Shown piece by piece: positions 9,072 through 22,266 of a stretch of DNA of 64,000 nt. Position 1 is the first letter of the stretch. Every line of letters begins with the position of its first letter. The position numbers were made by a program, and so were the translations under genes. The notes below the pieces were generated by a model, which saw only the letters and a list, made by a program, of their open reading frames with translations, had not been told where the DNA came from and did no database searches. The DNA is taken from assembly GCA_001695595.3 (NCBI GenBank), contig MBPM02000017.1, forward strand, positions 62,001 through 126,000, written 5' to 3'. Origin of the DNA: Plasmopara viticola. Taxonomy: Eukaryota; Oomycota; Peronosporomycetes; Peronosporales; Peronosporaceae.

Positions 9072-11435
9072 TTAATTGTCCAACAAAGACGAGGGGAGGC
9101 GAGCTTGTCGTACGTTGCCCGTCAGACGGTCTCGCGTTGCCGAGTCCACTACCGTATAGCGCGCAAAGTGCATGGCAAACGACGCCTCGCCTTGTGTCTT
9201 GGAGCGCAGTGCCGTAGCGTACCCAACCATATTTGCAAGAGGAACTTGAGCGTGAACAATTGCGCGGCCTTGACTTGCAATCGACTCGCGACCGTGTGCA
9301 CTGCTAGCAGACCCCACGTCTTGAATCAATGCCCGTCTTTGTGAATTTAAGTCGGCAAGCACGTCTCCTACAAAGCGAACAGGAGATCGTACCTCGAGCT
9401 TCATCGTCGGCTCCAAGATCACGGGCGCTGCTGCTTTGAGCGCTTTTTTTAACGCTAGAGCAGCTGCGGCTCGAAATGACGCAGCACTCGAGTCCGAATC
9501 CCATTCACACGCCATCTCGTCCACACTTACCTTGACGTACGCCACCCGGTGCGGTGTCAATACTCCACGACTGAAACCAGCACGTAAGCCTTCCTCAATA
9601 GCGAGGGCAAATGCAGGAGGGACTTTCTTGACTCCCTGGTTTGTCCAGTGGACAAGATTAGTGCTCATGGCGTCGTCGTCCCCGCTCTCGTCATCAAGGA
9701 GTGGTGCCACGCTCACTGTGAGCTTGGCAAAGTGTCGATCGGGACCCAACAAGACGTCGTGCGTGTACGGCACGGCCACAGACTTTGTGATCGTCTCCAA
9801 GTAAGCGACACGCATCGCACCAATCGACGGTGCAAGCTTGTACTCGCTACGTAATCGCTCCTTGATAATGTCGAGATGCAATTCCCCCATGCCAGACATG
9901 AGCGTCTGCCCCGTTTCGTCATCAACCGTCACGACAAAGCTCGGATCTTCGCGTTGCAAGTTTGCCAGTGCCGCATCCAATTCTTTCTGCTTACTCGACG
10001 CTTCCGCTTCAATTGAGCACGTAAACACGGGCTTGGGAAGTTGCACACCAGGTAGGACAACGCACTGTCCAGTCATCTCCTTGGCGCTCACTAGGGTATC
10101 CCCGGTAAACGTATGCTTCAAGCCAACGGCCGCCCCAATATGCCCGGCCGAGATGAAATCCACGGCTTCTTGATCCTCGGCAGAAACATGCATCAATCGT
10201 GTCAATCGTTCCTTCATGCCGCCCCGAGAGACGTTCACTAGTGGCGACTTGGCGTGCAGAACACCCGAATAAACACGAAAAAAGACGACAAGGCCCCGCT
10301 GCCGGTCGTGTTGGACTTTGAACGCTAGTGCACAGAGCGGTTCGGTACACGATGGCTGCAAGTGAACCACTTGCGGCTTCACGGTCGTGTTCTTAGTACA
10401 GACGACGGCCTGGGCTTCAAACGGTGCCACATCCAAAGGGGATGGCAGGTAGTCAACCACGGCATCGAGCAACGGTTGCACGCCCTTGTTCTTTAGTGCA
10501 CTCCCACCCAACGTCACGACCGCTTGCCTTGCCATGCCACGTTGCACAGTAATTCGTCGCAGTGCCGACTTTAACGTCGCGTTGGAAATCGGCGCGTCTG
10601 CGAGGAACAACTCGCCCAAGGCCTCGTCAAAGTTGGCAGCCCGTTCAATGAGCGTCTGACGTCCTGTTTGTGCCTGTTGATACCATTGGGCCATGATGGT
10701 ACCATTCGTGGACGGGAGTAAGGGCATGGACTGGACCTGTTCCCCGTCGTGATCCTTCCACGTGATCACTTGCATGTCTACGAGATCCAAGACGCCTTGA
10801 AAGCCAGCGGGATCCACTACAGGAAGCTGCACGCAGAGCGTCTGGACCCCAAAGCGCGCTTCAATCGATGCACACGCCCGCGTCATGCTCGCGCCGTCGC
10901 GGTCGAGTTTGTTCACAAAGACGATCCGCGGCACGTGGTACCTGTCTGCCTGTTCCCACACCGTCTCGGTCTGGGCTTCGACGCCAGCGACGCCATCGAG
11001 AATGGCCACGGCGCCGTCAAGGACACGTACAGCACGTTCGACTTCAATGGTAAAGTCCACGTGGCCGGGTGTGTCGATCAAATTGATGGCATGATCCCGC
11101 CATGGAAAGCTAATGGCCGCGGCGTTGATTGTGATCCCTCGCGCCCGCTCTTGCGGCATGAAATCCATGGTCGCATCGCCATCGTGCACTTCTCCCATTC
11201 GTGGAATTGCGCCAGCGTAAAAGAGCATACGCTCTGTCGTTGTCGTCTTCCCGGCATCAATGTGCGCGAGGAGACCAATGTTGCGGATAGTGGCAATCTG
11301 TGCCTCGTCCGTGTGGCGTGAAGAACGAGCTCGAGGCGAGGAAGACGAGACGCATTGGTGGAGAGGCACGAGACACGAGCGGGAGAGGAAAGTACACGGA
11401 CGAGGCCACGCTGGGCGAAGCTTGAGGCCGAACAT
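9072..11435 (-). CDS. GFM2: Mitochondrial elongation factor G2 (ribosome recycling GTPase)
   Basis: Single-exon gene of 787 residues. Residues 1-45 are Arg/Ser-rich without acidic residues early on, as in a mitochondrial presequence. The GTPase domain carries AHIDAGKT (57-64), RGITI (99-103), DTPGHVDF (121-128) and NKLD (175-178). Domains II-V follow, with GMGELHLDII in domain III and the YATALRSKTQGEASF motif near the C-terminus. The DAGKTTTTER loop, GVEAQTETVW and DFMPQERARGITI favour the EF-G2 (GFM2) subfamily, which splits mitochondrial ribosomes with the recycling factor, over translocase EF-G1 (DSGKTTLTER). The length fits the family. Its 3' end lies within 50 bp of the convergent WD40 relic. 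Confidence 0.93.
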   Translation of the reverse strand: MFGLKLRPAWPRPCTFLSRSCLVPLHQCVSSSSPRARSSRHTDEAQIATIRNIGLLAHIDAGKTTTTERMLFYAGAIPRMGEVHDGDATMDFMPQERARGITINAAAISFPWRDHAINLIDTPGHVDFTIEVERAVRVLDGAVAILDGVAGVEAQTETVWEQADRYHVPRIVFVNKLDRDGASMTRACASIEARFGVQTLCVQLPVVDPAGFQGVLDLVDMQVITWKDHDGEQVQSMPLLPSTNGTIMAQWYQQAQTGRQTLIERAANFDEALGELFLADAPISNATLKSALRRITVQRGMARQAVVTLGGSALKNKGVQPLLDAVVDYLPSPLDVAPFEAQAVVCTKNTTVKPQVVHLQPSCTEPLCALAFKVQHDRQRGLVVFFRVYSGVLHAKSPLVNVSRGGMKERLTRLMHVSAEDQEAVDFISAGHIGAAVGLKHTFTGDTLVSAKEMTGQCVVLPGVQLPKPVFTCSIEAEASSKQKELDAALANLQREDPSFVVTVDDETGQTLMSGMGELHLDIIKERLRSEYKLAPSIGAMRVAYLETITKSVAVPYTHDVLLGPDRHFAKLTVSVAPLLDDESGDDDAMSTNLVHWTNQGVKKVPPAFALAIEEGLRAGFSRGVLTPHRVAYVKVSVDEMACEWDSDSSAASFRAAAALALKKALKAAAPVILEPTMKLEVRSPVRFVGDVLADLNSQRRALIQDVGSASSAHGRESIASQGRAIVHAQVPLANMVGYATALRSKTQGEASFAMHFARYTVVDSATRDRLTGNVRQARLPSSLLDN

Positions 11436-14400
11436 GAGTGGCGAGGTCGCAGCGTGTTATTCGAGAGGTTTTGGATAAAATGTAGCAGATTAATGGCCTG
11501 GTTTTGGACCTGCCTATACATGACATCCATTCAAATAGATATAAAGTGTCGAGGTAACACACAACCAAGATTGACTCTAAAAGGTTTATCAATTGCTTTT
11601 CACGCTTAGCAGCACTTACCAATCTTACGACTAAACTCTTACTTGATAAGGGAGTGAGATAGCTACATACCTCACTCGCTGTCCGTTGTAGCAACGTAAA
11701 AAGATTTTGTATGCTCTCGGTCACTACAATATACTGTAACGAGCCATTACATAGACAGCTATTGACAGGCACAAAGGAGTGGTGAAATCTGTGGTATCTA
11801 TACTGGTTGCACTGTAAATTTATTGAACAGATACCAAAGAGATAGGGGAAATTACACAATAATCATGTATTGAATAATGGAGCGAGGCCGTCATTTTAAG
11901 ATATGATTACTTTTGTTCTAGACGAAGGGTTCTAAAACTGTCAAGAAGTTGACGTAGTCTTTAGGCTAATTTATTCTTCTTCAAGAAATTGCTCAGTTGT
12001 AATTTCTTAAGACCAGCAATATACATTCATAATGTCAACAAGGATGAGGTTGATTGACCTTGTCTCAACCTCGAAGTGAGTGACCAAGCAACAGCCACTT
12101 TTACAGAGCATTTAAGGTTATCAATATTTTTTACCATAATGGCAAAGGATGACATAGTGCGAGAAATGATATGTTTGAAAATGTCCTAGACTTAAATTTC
12201 GAACGGAAAGTGGCGACTGGTATATGCTTATAATACGCTTAAGGCTGTTTTGCACTAACATCGAGAGTGTGGTGCTTAACAACATGTTTGAGTGCACGTT
12301 GTATAGTGCACTGACTTTGGTAGATCGCTCCTATTAAAATTGGGCGAGGAAGCCGTGTGTCCGGTATACTACAGTGGCAACAAAGACGTTAAAGTATCTG
12401 GTGACACAACTATCCAGCTTTTGCCCAGACATATTGTAACGATACATTCACTCACAACCACATTATTTGGTCGGCTCTGGAGGATTGTTGTGGCCACTTT
12501 GGGTTCGTTTTAAGGTCATAATGGACAGAAGACCTTATGCTAACAATGACGAATGTGTGTTTGCAGCGGGGGATAGTAAGGCTCTAGGATGTTTTGTAAG
12601 AATCCATGGGTTTGATGAAATTCCGAAAGTTGTCTACATTACGTACATACATAGATCTAGAAGAAATTTAAGTCTGGCAAGCTATTCACTTAAATACAGT
12701 CCTAGCCAGCACTAGGCTATTTTTTTGCATCAAGGAGAGTGTCAAGCGGGCATTTGTCTCGGCTTTGACGGACAGAATAACCGTCAAACTTGTCGTTTAC
12801 CACGCTGTCAGCGATACCAATGGCTGTGTGCTATTGCATACGGTCATAAGTAAGTCATCTTGCCACAGTCCAGAAAGCTTAAAAGTACCGAAGGAAGATA
12901 CAATGATGAATTTACATTTGCATCCCTTTTTTTATATATATGTCTTTGTAGCCACGCATCTTATAGTTCTACGATAATGACACTCCGCTTGTTTCAAAGA
13001 ATTGCAAAATTACTGTAATTCTTAGCAAAATACAAATTTCGCGCGAGATACAAACCTGTCAGGATCAATGGTGTATCCGAGCAGTTCATGCGAGAAGTTT
13101 GGTCTTATCAGCTTTTTTATATACGTCAAACATGCAAATAAATACAAATTTGACACCCTATTACGATCGCTCATCCTCAAAAACGATGCCAGAGTCGTAT
13201 AATTAACTCCTCGACCATGATCTCGGTTGCATTTCATGAGAGAATTTAAATCTCTAGCGCAAACGGCGAAGACCCTAAGTACGTTAATTTTTTGAAGGTA
13301 CATAATGCTCTTATTAGTTGTCATTTAGGCGAAGTGAATAGTCGTATTGTTCGTTTGTGATAGACAGGCATGTAAGAGCTACCTGATGGTCAATCCCGCG
13401 GCTCATGTGTAGGCTTCTTTGCCACTACCGGCATCCTGGTAGGCCTTTAACAATAAAAGATGACACAAGCATAAGGGTATCGTGCGTTCATTATGCATTT
13501 GGCCCCTATTTTAGGTGGTAGAAGCAGCAAGACTTCTTATGAAAGCGGTATCTAAACAATATGATCGTTCGGACAATAAGTAGTAACGATAAATTCGCTA
13601 GCTGGCTTCAATGGCAGACCATCCTTGAACGGATAAGAAATCGTGTGCTTGAAGACACACTGCCCGGTGTTTGCGCTGGGGATCGCGCTTGCAGATTATA
13701 TGTTTGTAACAACGCGGTCACGCATGAGCATTGAACCCTTTTATATGAACAAGCTTAGGAACCTAGAAGCTTTGTCAGCTTTAAGCTGTATAAATCTTTC
13801 GCAATTGGTAAGGAAGAGTCGGAAGCACATTTTCTGTCAATTCCCTTATTAAAGGCTGATTTTTTAACGATAGCACTAATCCAAATTTGCGAATAGTTAC
13901 ATAACGGGCAAAAGACAGAAATTTATTCGTTGAGATTATAAACAGATTGTTTAGACATTTTTTCCAATCTAGTACTGTTAGATTATACATTGTAACATTC
14001 AAAAGAGTCGCTAGGTACGCCAAATTAACGTTAGACCGCTAATGGATCCTAGACGGCATGGATTGGCGTACACCGTTAAAGCACACATTATATTAAAACC
14101 TCTTGTTTGAGCGAACCGTTAAATGTTTTGATTGTGCGGCTGTTGTCCACTACTTATCTCAATTAAAAAGGCAAATTTTATTATACAATCTTCGCTTATT
14201 GTTACGACATAATTCAGACTTCCTTCGCTAAAAGTAAAGCTTCCTCATTTGATAGGTAAAAAGTCAGCTCACTTTCGAGACGTCTCGACTTCGGCATAAT
14301 GCTAAGCTTAGAGGTGGGAGCCTAGGCTTCGTGTGTAATATCCCAACGTGCGGCCAAAAGGCTACATCTCGCTAGAAAAAAGTTTTGGTTCTCGACTACA

Positions 14401-15439
14401 ACACCTTTACAGCACTTTTCAAAGACGATTCATCAATCTATACGTGCTTTGTGAAGTAAAGTATTCGAATGGTTTGTCAAAGATCTCTTATTGTCCATGT
14501 AAGCGTCTTTACTGCACCTCGTACTTAAAGTGACATTGACCCTAGCCTTAATGGTCAGAGAGAGTCGAAAAAGCTTTCTGTATATTCCACGTTGTGCCTT
14601 TTTTGTGAGAAGCAACATTTCCTGCGTGACCAAATGTACTTTAAATTGCTTTCATCGATCAACCCCGTGCATTTCGGCGCGAGGTGCTTAAATTACATTG
14701 AATGTCGACTTCCTTCGAAAGGAGATCGTGGCTTGGCTGACCACTCATAGCGCACAGCCTTATGGGTGCTCGGCTTTAATCTTAGGCTCTTATGGCCGCC
14801 TGCACTTACCTTGTTTACATAACCGAGTGCAGGGCAACGCTTGCAGATGTTTGAGAGGTACCTTTGTACTTGTACGAGACCTGAAGTCCTGAAAAGCGCG
14901 ATCCTTTTGCTAAGCATCTCAAAAATGTTTTAAAGAGAACCTTGATTCCGGTGAATTAATTGACTGTCAAGAAGTGAATGACTCCTAAATCTCAAGGAAT
15001 AAAACATTCAATACATTAAGTTTAGTGCAGCGCTCTATTGCACACTCAGATTTTGTGAGATCAGATTCGTGAACAGTGGCTTTTCGAAAGTACATAATCC
15101 TTTATACACTCCTACCATGCAAGATGCTGTGTAAACCTGTCACACTCACCTAAAATCTCAAAGTTTACAGTTTATAAAAAATTGATTTGCCAATTTTTTT
15201 TTATTTCTAGTGAGTAAACAGTATTCTTATTTGCTGACAATACGAAGAACATTTTGCTTCTAGGAGCCGCTAACTGGCCCTCCCTTTTCGTTTGCTAGCC
15301 CCCCCCTTAATGCAGTACCCCTGACGATCCCTAATCGGCTGGAGTAAACACCATTGGATTTGTATGTTTTGTAGGATCGCAATGCAAAAAGACTTTGTCC
15401 ACTTTCACCTTATCATCATTACCATTCCTTCAACTATGT
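11436..15439. other. Gene-poor AT-rich DNA, no supported gene
   Basis: Four kilobases with only short, low-complexity open frames on both strands, none recognisable. It probably consists of decayed transposon sequence, but no terminal repeats or coding remnants were identified. Confidence 0.5.
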
Positions 15440-17442
15440 GTCAACGATCCATTGTTGATACTACTTACACGTCGTTGAGAGAGGCTCGCTTGGCAGGATC
15501 CCTTCGATCGCAGGATGAGGGCTTCAAATTTACGTGCAAAAGAACAAGAGAAATTGGACACCGATCAGACGGTGAAATCAAATCTTTATGTCTTAAATAC
15601 TCGTGTGCGGAGATTCCAATTTCCAAGCCGCAGCGGTAGCGTAAACGCATACGTGGTTGCCTCGGAACAGGCTAAAATAATTCGCAAAATGCGAGGACAA
15701 ATAGATTTGGTTCACTGGGTTGTTGAGTCCAACCACCTTGAACATGATGATAAGCCTTTCGTAGATGCTGCCGTGCATTTGCAAGGTTGGGCCCTTAATT
15801 TTGTTAAGCGACAACAAACTTTGAACTATCGTCGGTCGGGTCTGGCTCCTACACGTTTTGCCGCGCTAATGCGCGATAGTAACGTCACGATAACAGCTCG
15901 TGATGTATACAACATTCGCTACGCGGAAGTTAGGCATTTGTTCCGTGGTAGAACATATCTGACTGCTCTTCTTGATAATCTTAATTAGCAAGTCTATGAG
16001 CACCAGTTTAACGCCGAGCGGCTGTTCATTGTTTCTCCGTCAGCGAAAGTAATATGCTGCAAATTTAGCAATGGAAAATCTGGTTGTTGGACTCCACTTA
16101 CAAAACAAACCGTTATAGACTTCCTCTTCTACACGTGGTGGGGGTCAGCTCGACAAACTAAATTTTTACTTTTGCTCACATATTCATAGTTGGAGAAAGA
16201 GCCGAGAATTGCCTTTGGGCATTAACGCTCTTGGACTAAACATTCTTGGACATCTTGGTGTCTCCATTGACTTCTATAATCGACAGAAAATTAGCTTTCA
16301 AAAATGCTTTTGACATTCTATTTCTTGAGCTAATCACCTCGTTTGTTGCTGGCATATCAGCAAAAATTTTCTTGCCAGGCAGCGCAGGACATTTGAAAGG
16401 CATTCCAGGATCTCAAGAGCCAATGGAACTATCGGTGGTATCTCCAACGACTGACATATACAAGCGTCGGCTTGCCGAAATGAGAGAGACCTTTCCGCTT
16501 CAAGTGTTGACATACCTTGATGTGACCTGGCTTGCGTACAAGGAGAAATTTATCTCTGCTTTTTTGCGCGGCAAACTGCATTTTGGCCATACAACAACTT
16601 CACGAGTGGAGAGCGCACACTCTGCGTAGAAGAAGTAAAATTCAGTATCTACGGATGATTAGTTTACTGTAGATGCAGCTTGCCGGCCGGCTTGCGATGG
16701 TTAATTTGCTGCCATAAGACTGCAATCCGCACGAGACCCGCAATCGCCGATATGCGGTATGGCCAAATTTTTGCTGGAGCAATAGGGAAGGTTTCTGTCG
16801 CTGCGCTGAAATTAGCCTTCAGTCAATATAGATCTAGAGATGATAAAGAAGACTGCCAAGGCATGTTTGTCTCAAGCTTTGGTCATCCATGCAAGCACGA
16901 ATTGAAATTAAGAGCGCCGCAACACCAGTAAGAGGCCTCACCCGCGCATATTTCGATTCGCATTGGTGGCTCAATCAACCTTCTCGGGAGATGAGAGCCG
17001 TACCACCGCCACAACCATCAATCCACGAAACGCTAGTACGTAATCGCGAAGAATATGACGAGGGCTCCATATATCACAAAAGGGTGATCCTCGAGTACCT
17101 AGTAACCGTCCCGGATGGGAACGTTTTCAACCCATAAATGTACAAGGTCGTGGACGTCCCTCAGGATCGACTCAGCGCAATTCATCGAAGTTTGAGGTGG
17201 TTGAGGCGTCCCTTCGACCACAAAGACGATGCAAAGACTGTGGATGGACGGGATACAAAAGAAGACGGTGCAATGAACATGTTGAATACAACAATAATGC
17301 CGATGCGGCTCGCACAGCCAATTCAGAGACCAACCTGGTACTGCCGTTGATTAAGGATGCTCTGCTCGATCTCCTTGTACTCAATTTAATATATAGACCA
17401 TTTCTTCCCAATTCATTTCCATCATCCAGCGGGAACTTCTAA
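15440..17442 (+). mobile_element. Decayed MULE (Mutator-like) transposase
   Basis: Fragments of a MULE transposase lie in order but in different frames. A 5' piece (about 15440-15990) holds a basic DNA-binding-like stretch and QRQQTLNYRRSGLAPTRF-type sequence. A central block at 16495-16630 reads YLDVTWLAYKEKFISAF, then LHFGHTTTSRVESAHSA, the very typical C-terminal part of MULE transposases. Next come CQGMFVSSFGHPCKHEL (16855-16905), a remnant of the SWIM-type zinc finger, and a basic tail RRCKDCGWTGYKRRRC (about 17225-17275). Multiple frameshifts and stops make it inactive. No terminal inverted repeats or target-site duplication were found by eye. The order of motifs is what supports the call. 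Confidence 0.75.
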
Positions 17443-17849
17443 TTGATATAGAAGAGCAGCTGTAGCAAAAGATCATAATCTACGGCTTGATTTTACCTTA
17501 ATGCATCTTGCTGCTTTATATGCGAAGACAATAGTGTCTTTTTGACATCGCCGTTCATGACACTCAATGCGGCTTGCAACGTATTACCCATAGCACCTAC
17601 AGACAAAACAAAAAAACTGCTTTGGAGCTGGTAATGCGTCATCATTTATTAAACCTTATCCAAAGCAGGTCGCTACGTGCATACCAAATGCCTCTTTATC
17701 GGCAAACCCTGATCCACCACACAAAAGATATACAAGGTGTATCTTTCGAAAGCTTGCTTTCAACAATTGACCACATGTTCCACTTTTCATACATCCACTG
17801 CGTGACTCGTTCAAGAAGCAAAACATAGTGGTTCTGTCGCTTTCAGGCT
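17443..17849. other. No supported feature
   Basis: A stretch between the MULE relic and the helicase relic. It may hold more of the decayed helicase on the minus strand, but no motif is readable. Confidence 0.4.
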
Positions 17850-18355
17850 ACACGAGTATATCCTCAAGAAATGGCGTCGTGACAGGAAAGTTGGAGCCGC
17901 CCACCATCTGTAGTACTGGCGCTGGAGAAACTGGTTGAAAATACCAAAACATTTTCATTTGGATTGTTGCAATTAATGAAAACCACCTTCAGATCTGATC
18001 TTTGCAAAAGAATTGATGCCTTGATCAAAATGAGCAGAAAACTGTAGATGGTCTCGCTCGAGCACTTTATCGAGAATAATATGGGAAGACCCTTGAGCGA
18101 GGGGGTCATTGTGAAGCCACTTGAGCAGCGTTCCCGTGGTACAGAAAATTAGCTTGAATGGCTTTATATCAAAGAATGAGTCCAATCGTAAAGCATGATC
18201 CACCTCTTTGAGGTCCTGTCCAGTGCCTTCACGTGCAACCCGTTCTGCAAGCTGAAAAGTGCTTATCCGTCCTGGCTCCAAGCTCTTATGCCAACGCGAC
18301 ATCGAGTAAAAACTGCGATATCTGAGTCAACCTACCGCGTCCGGTATCACCTAGG
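17850..18355 (-). pseudogene. DExH-box RNA helicase fragment (dead)
   Basis: Read on the minus strand, fragments of a DHX29/36/57-type helicase core occur in the correct order: a degenerate Walker A, GDTGRGRLTQISQFLLD (family form GETG-GKTTQ-PQF); then PGRISTFQLAERVARE (family QPRRISAISVAERVA); then LRLDSFF..FCTTGTLLKWL; then SHIILDKVLERD where the family has the DEVHERD box; then LLILIKASILLQRSDLKVVF; and finally FLEDIL. The catalytic Lys of Walker A and the DEVH acidic/His pair are lost, and frames shift at least twice. The rest of the gene (C-terminal helicase half and N-terminus) is not visible. Confidence 0.78.
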
Positions 18356-21300
18356 GTTTGTCAGCTTTCATACGTGCGAATTTGCAAGTTTTTTTGCATT
18401 GCGAATGTTCATCAAAACAATGTCGTCGAAGTAGTTCTACGTACTCTTAATGCTTTTGCTACAATACAGCCTCCCACCGATCCTTTTTTACGGTATATTT
18501 CTACACCGCAAAAAATCATATCTTTAGTTAGTAATTTGCAAACTGTACTTATTTTCCAGCAAGTAGCCCACATACCAATAGCGGCCGTTGGACTGTAGGT
18601 CGATCTTTTGTAGAAATACCTACCCAGCTAAATTTGCAAAGCTGGTCCAAACCAACGACTTCCTTTGCCAATAATTACTAAAATGCATGTAGCGTTATTT
18701 TCCGACGCATTCCGTGAGGACAGACCTGATGCAATAGACCTCAATGATCACTAAGTAACAAACATGCAGCTCACATACGCACCTTGAAGGGGCCAGTGAG
18801 GGCATTGCCCACACTGGCGGTATTAGGCCCGTATTCGCTTTTTACTGATCTCGACAAAGCTTGTGGCTTTTGTTGCGCCAAAACTTACTCTTTTCTTTAA
18901 AAAGTAGCCCGACGTTGCTGTATTGCTAAGATTAGCAGCTAATACAAGCTCTTTTTTTTTCTGCGCAAACTTATACAATGCATTCTTGAAGGCCTCGATA
19001 TCGTCTCATGCGGAGGAAACTATATAATCGCACGATAGCCAAACTCAGACATAAGTCACCAAGCCTAAGCATTAGTAACTAGCAGACGCAACATATCGTC
19101 ACTAGATGAATTGTTTGTTGTAGCTTCCATCTTTGCCGTTGCTGCAAATGTATTGAGCTCCAGCGAAGAGCTTTCCTGTTCAGCGAGCAAATTTAGCATT
19201 TGCATCCGACAATAAAGACGATGATCCCTCGATAGTACCTACTCTGCGTCGAACACGTTCACGAATTCCACATTTTCTACCAATCGTCTAGTGAAAGTGG
19301 TGTGGTAGACACAAAGAAAGATTGAGGGGGGGGCTCCCTTTTTTATGTTCTTGGTAGAAATGGATAGAGTGTTGAACGTTTTCTAATTATCGTACAGTAG
19401 GTGGGATACTCTAAACCACCAGGCATTAAATTAGCGCCATTAAAAAAGTGTTTTTCGCATTTGTACCGCGAGCAAATTTGGTACTTTCAATACCTGCTCT
19501 CTTTGACAGGTGCTTGGTTAGCAAAAGCAGCGACAAGGTATTATATATGTTTTACCGCTTTGTCTTTCCAATAATACCCGGTAATGGACATAGTAAATTT
19601 TGAAGTGCGTCAAGAAGAGCAAACCAAGAATATATATGCCCGTCAAATGCTGCCAGCGCTGACAAAAATTATCATGTTTGACGCAAATAACTATACCACA
19701 CAAAAAATACTTGTAACCGCACTTTTGGTCACACAAAAAATTATTCAAACCGTGCTTTTAGTTTGATCACAACAGTAAAGCAAGTTTTATGTCAATCAAA
19801 TCAAGGAACGTTTAGTTTGTTCGACTCAGGCAATTTATCTAACTCCAACAAAGAAATGCCTCAATCTCCAGAAACCAGTCAAAGGAGTAGTTCAACACGC
19901 TCCAAGCGAAACGCATCTACCGCTTTGTCACCTTGAAACAGCTTGACTTTGTGACCGTCTGCACTCTCGGCATTAGTCTAGTCACCATCGCAAGCTTCAA
20001 AAAGAAATAATCGTGCACCAAATTGTGTAAAACGGCTAGATCAATCTTAGCGGTTCTGCGTCAGCTCAGTTGCTGTGCAACAACCAAGTCCAAAAATCAC
20101 AATTTACAAGACCAGCTCGATCCGATTATCCAGCATAAGAAATCAAGTTATTAGAAATACGTGTACACAGATATATAATTACACCCATGCTTCTCTGACT
20201 CCCCTTCGGTCCGTCAGCTCTGTTGGGTAAGAGTGGGAGAAAAGAGAGTGCAAGCTTTTTGGTCCCTATTATTATGAGTGTTGGAATATTTTCATGCGCG
20301 TGACAGCAAGTTTTTGCCAAGTACAAGAGATAAAGGTATTTCTGTACAAAAAGCAGTCGACGGCTTCACATAATAATGATAAGTCTGGCTAATCAAAATC
20401 ATTTACCAAGATAATTTTTAAACCCTACATGACCCGCATAATTCTGAAAACTGTAGCTGCTTTACAACATTGTATACAAAAGAATTGCCACACTGCAAAT
20501 AATCTTAAGATGGTGCCTTCATGAGTTTATGTTTTAATATTTCATCCAGATACTTATCGCGATGTTTGCAGAATGCCATAGCTTCAAAATCCATACCTTT
20601 TGGTCTCGAGACAGAGGCTTTCCTCCTAAGCGTGTTTTTTGAAAGCCAAAAGCGAAATAAATTGCATTATTTTTATGTAGCCCATATAATTTTTATCATA
20701 GGCGTTTTTGAATCTCTATACCGGTGATCCAACAAAACAAAGTACAACCTCTAAGCTCGCAGTAAGCATTCAAAAATTGATATTGCTTTACAACGGTGAG
20801 AACATTGCCAAATGTAAAGACAATACAAAGAAACATCTTAATCAATTCTTTATGTTTGGGAAAGTGCTAGTGAGCTAATACCTTATTTTCCCGTTCCTAA
20901 CAACTTGTTTTCTATTTTATTTTTTCCGTCGTCAGTGCTTCTCCGATGACTCGGAAACACGCTTCAAAGCATCCTTTATGTTGTCGAGGCGGTTGTGTTC
21001 AGCTAGCTGATCGAATCAGCGCTGGCAGCATTTGACGGCGTATGTATATAAATTTACTTTGCTCAAATATCGACGTAGATCGAAGATTTGAAAAAGGTCA
21101 ACGCATATTTCGGATACGAAGCGCTCTAAATCATCAAGTTGTTAACTATAGCCTATGTTCTGCAGCAGCTTTGTGACACTTGTACTTCTGGCCGTTTGTC
21201 TGCTGGCATATGAACCGGTCCAGTCAACGCTATCTTAGCATTTCTTGATCTCAAATAGTGCAACAGAAAGCTGAAAGTGAACAAGATCTCATTAAAAATC

Positions 21301-21836
21301 TCAAGGCCAGCATTCAGCCAAACAAAATTAGCTTTATAAAAAAATGATTTTTTTTCATCGTTATAATTATCGAATTTGTTTGCTGATGTCTGCACCAGAC
21401 AATCCGAGGGCAGATGACCAGACAGAAAGGTGTCACACAACGGAGAATAGTAGGCTTTTGATGGCTAAATTGCTCTTGATAATGCAGTTAATGCATCTAT
21501 GGTCTTTGTGTCTTCCTATGTACATAGGCAGAGATACCCTAAAGCTCCGATAAATGTTCAAAGCATGGAGGCTTTTGAACTAAAGCTTTGAAAAACATCC
21601 CCCCTATGGCTCTTGTAAAGTTAAAGAATGACAAATTAATAAAGAGTCTGAAAACACCAACGTGAATTCGAAACGTTTGTGCAAAGTCTACATCTTCATA
21701 TCACTTTTACGGTCCTGGGAAAGGAGAGGTCGGCCATTCCATGTCAATGTCGATAGGCCCGACAATCTATGTGATACGGCTTAAGATGTACAATTAACCT
21801 CACAATAAAGAGCCTCATGAGATGCACCCGACCCTT
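18356..21836. other. Gene-poor AT-rich DNA, no supported gene
   Basis: About 3.5 kb of AT-rich sequence with many stops on both strands. The longest open frames (such as the minus-strand one near 21153-21440) show no recognisable motif or convincing codon use. Confidence 0.5.
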
Positions 21837-22266
21837 TTAAAAAATAAACGAGTCACCAAAATCCATTAAACTTACCATCAAGAGTATCTTAGCCTGGTTT
21901 TTCTCCCTCAAAATAAATTTAAACTCTGCTTGCTTCGGCAAGGGCTTTTGCATGGCCGTTTGAGCCTGCACCTGCCCCGAGCAATAAGGTTGCTTTGACG
22001 GTGTTGTTATTAACCGTGATCTCTTCGCAGCCCTAGCTTGAGAAAGCTCAAGGGAGTGTTTGCCATTGTAATCGTCCACAGACGGACGTGTCTTTCGACC
22101 ATAGGGCAAGGTAGAGCGGTCGGCGCGTGCTCCTTGCCGCGGTGATGTGGAAGACTCTTCCAGAGCCTTTAAAAGCTTGGTGCCTATAACACAGACGTAG
22201 CCGATATCACCTGCGGAAATCGATGCAGCTTCTTCGGCGTTGGCATAGTCAGGGTCAATGATCTAG
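21837..22266 (-). other. Unidentified exon-like ORF with splice signals
   Basis: On the minus strand a frame is open for about 130 codons after a possible acceptor (CGGCTAG, exon start at 22266) and reaches a textbook donor, ATG/GTAAGT, at 21876/21875. It starts IIDPDYANAEEAASIS and ends REKNQAKILLM. Composition is less AT-rich than its surroundings. No first exon with a start codon or following exon could be joined with confidence, and no family is recognised. It may be one exon of a live gene, an effector-like gene, or a relic of a transposon ORF. Confidence 0.35.

Noticed and set aside
9436..11321. Plus-strand frames of up to 190 codons opposite GFM2
   Set aside because: Antisense shadows of a clearly conserved minus-strand gene.
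12467..12715. 82-codon plus-strand frame in gene-poor DNA
   Set aside because: No motif, AT-rich codons, no splice partner.
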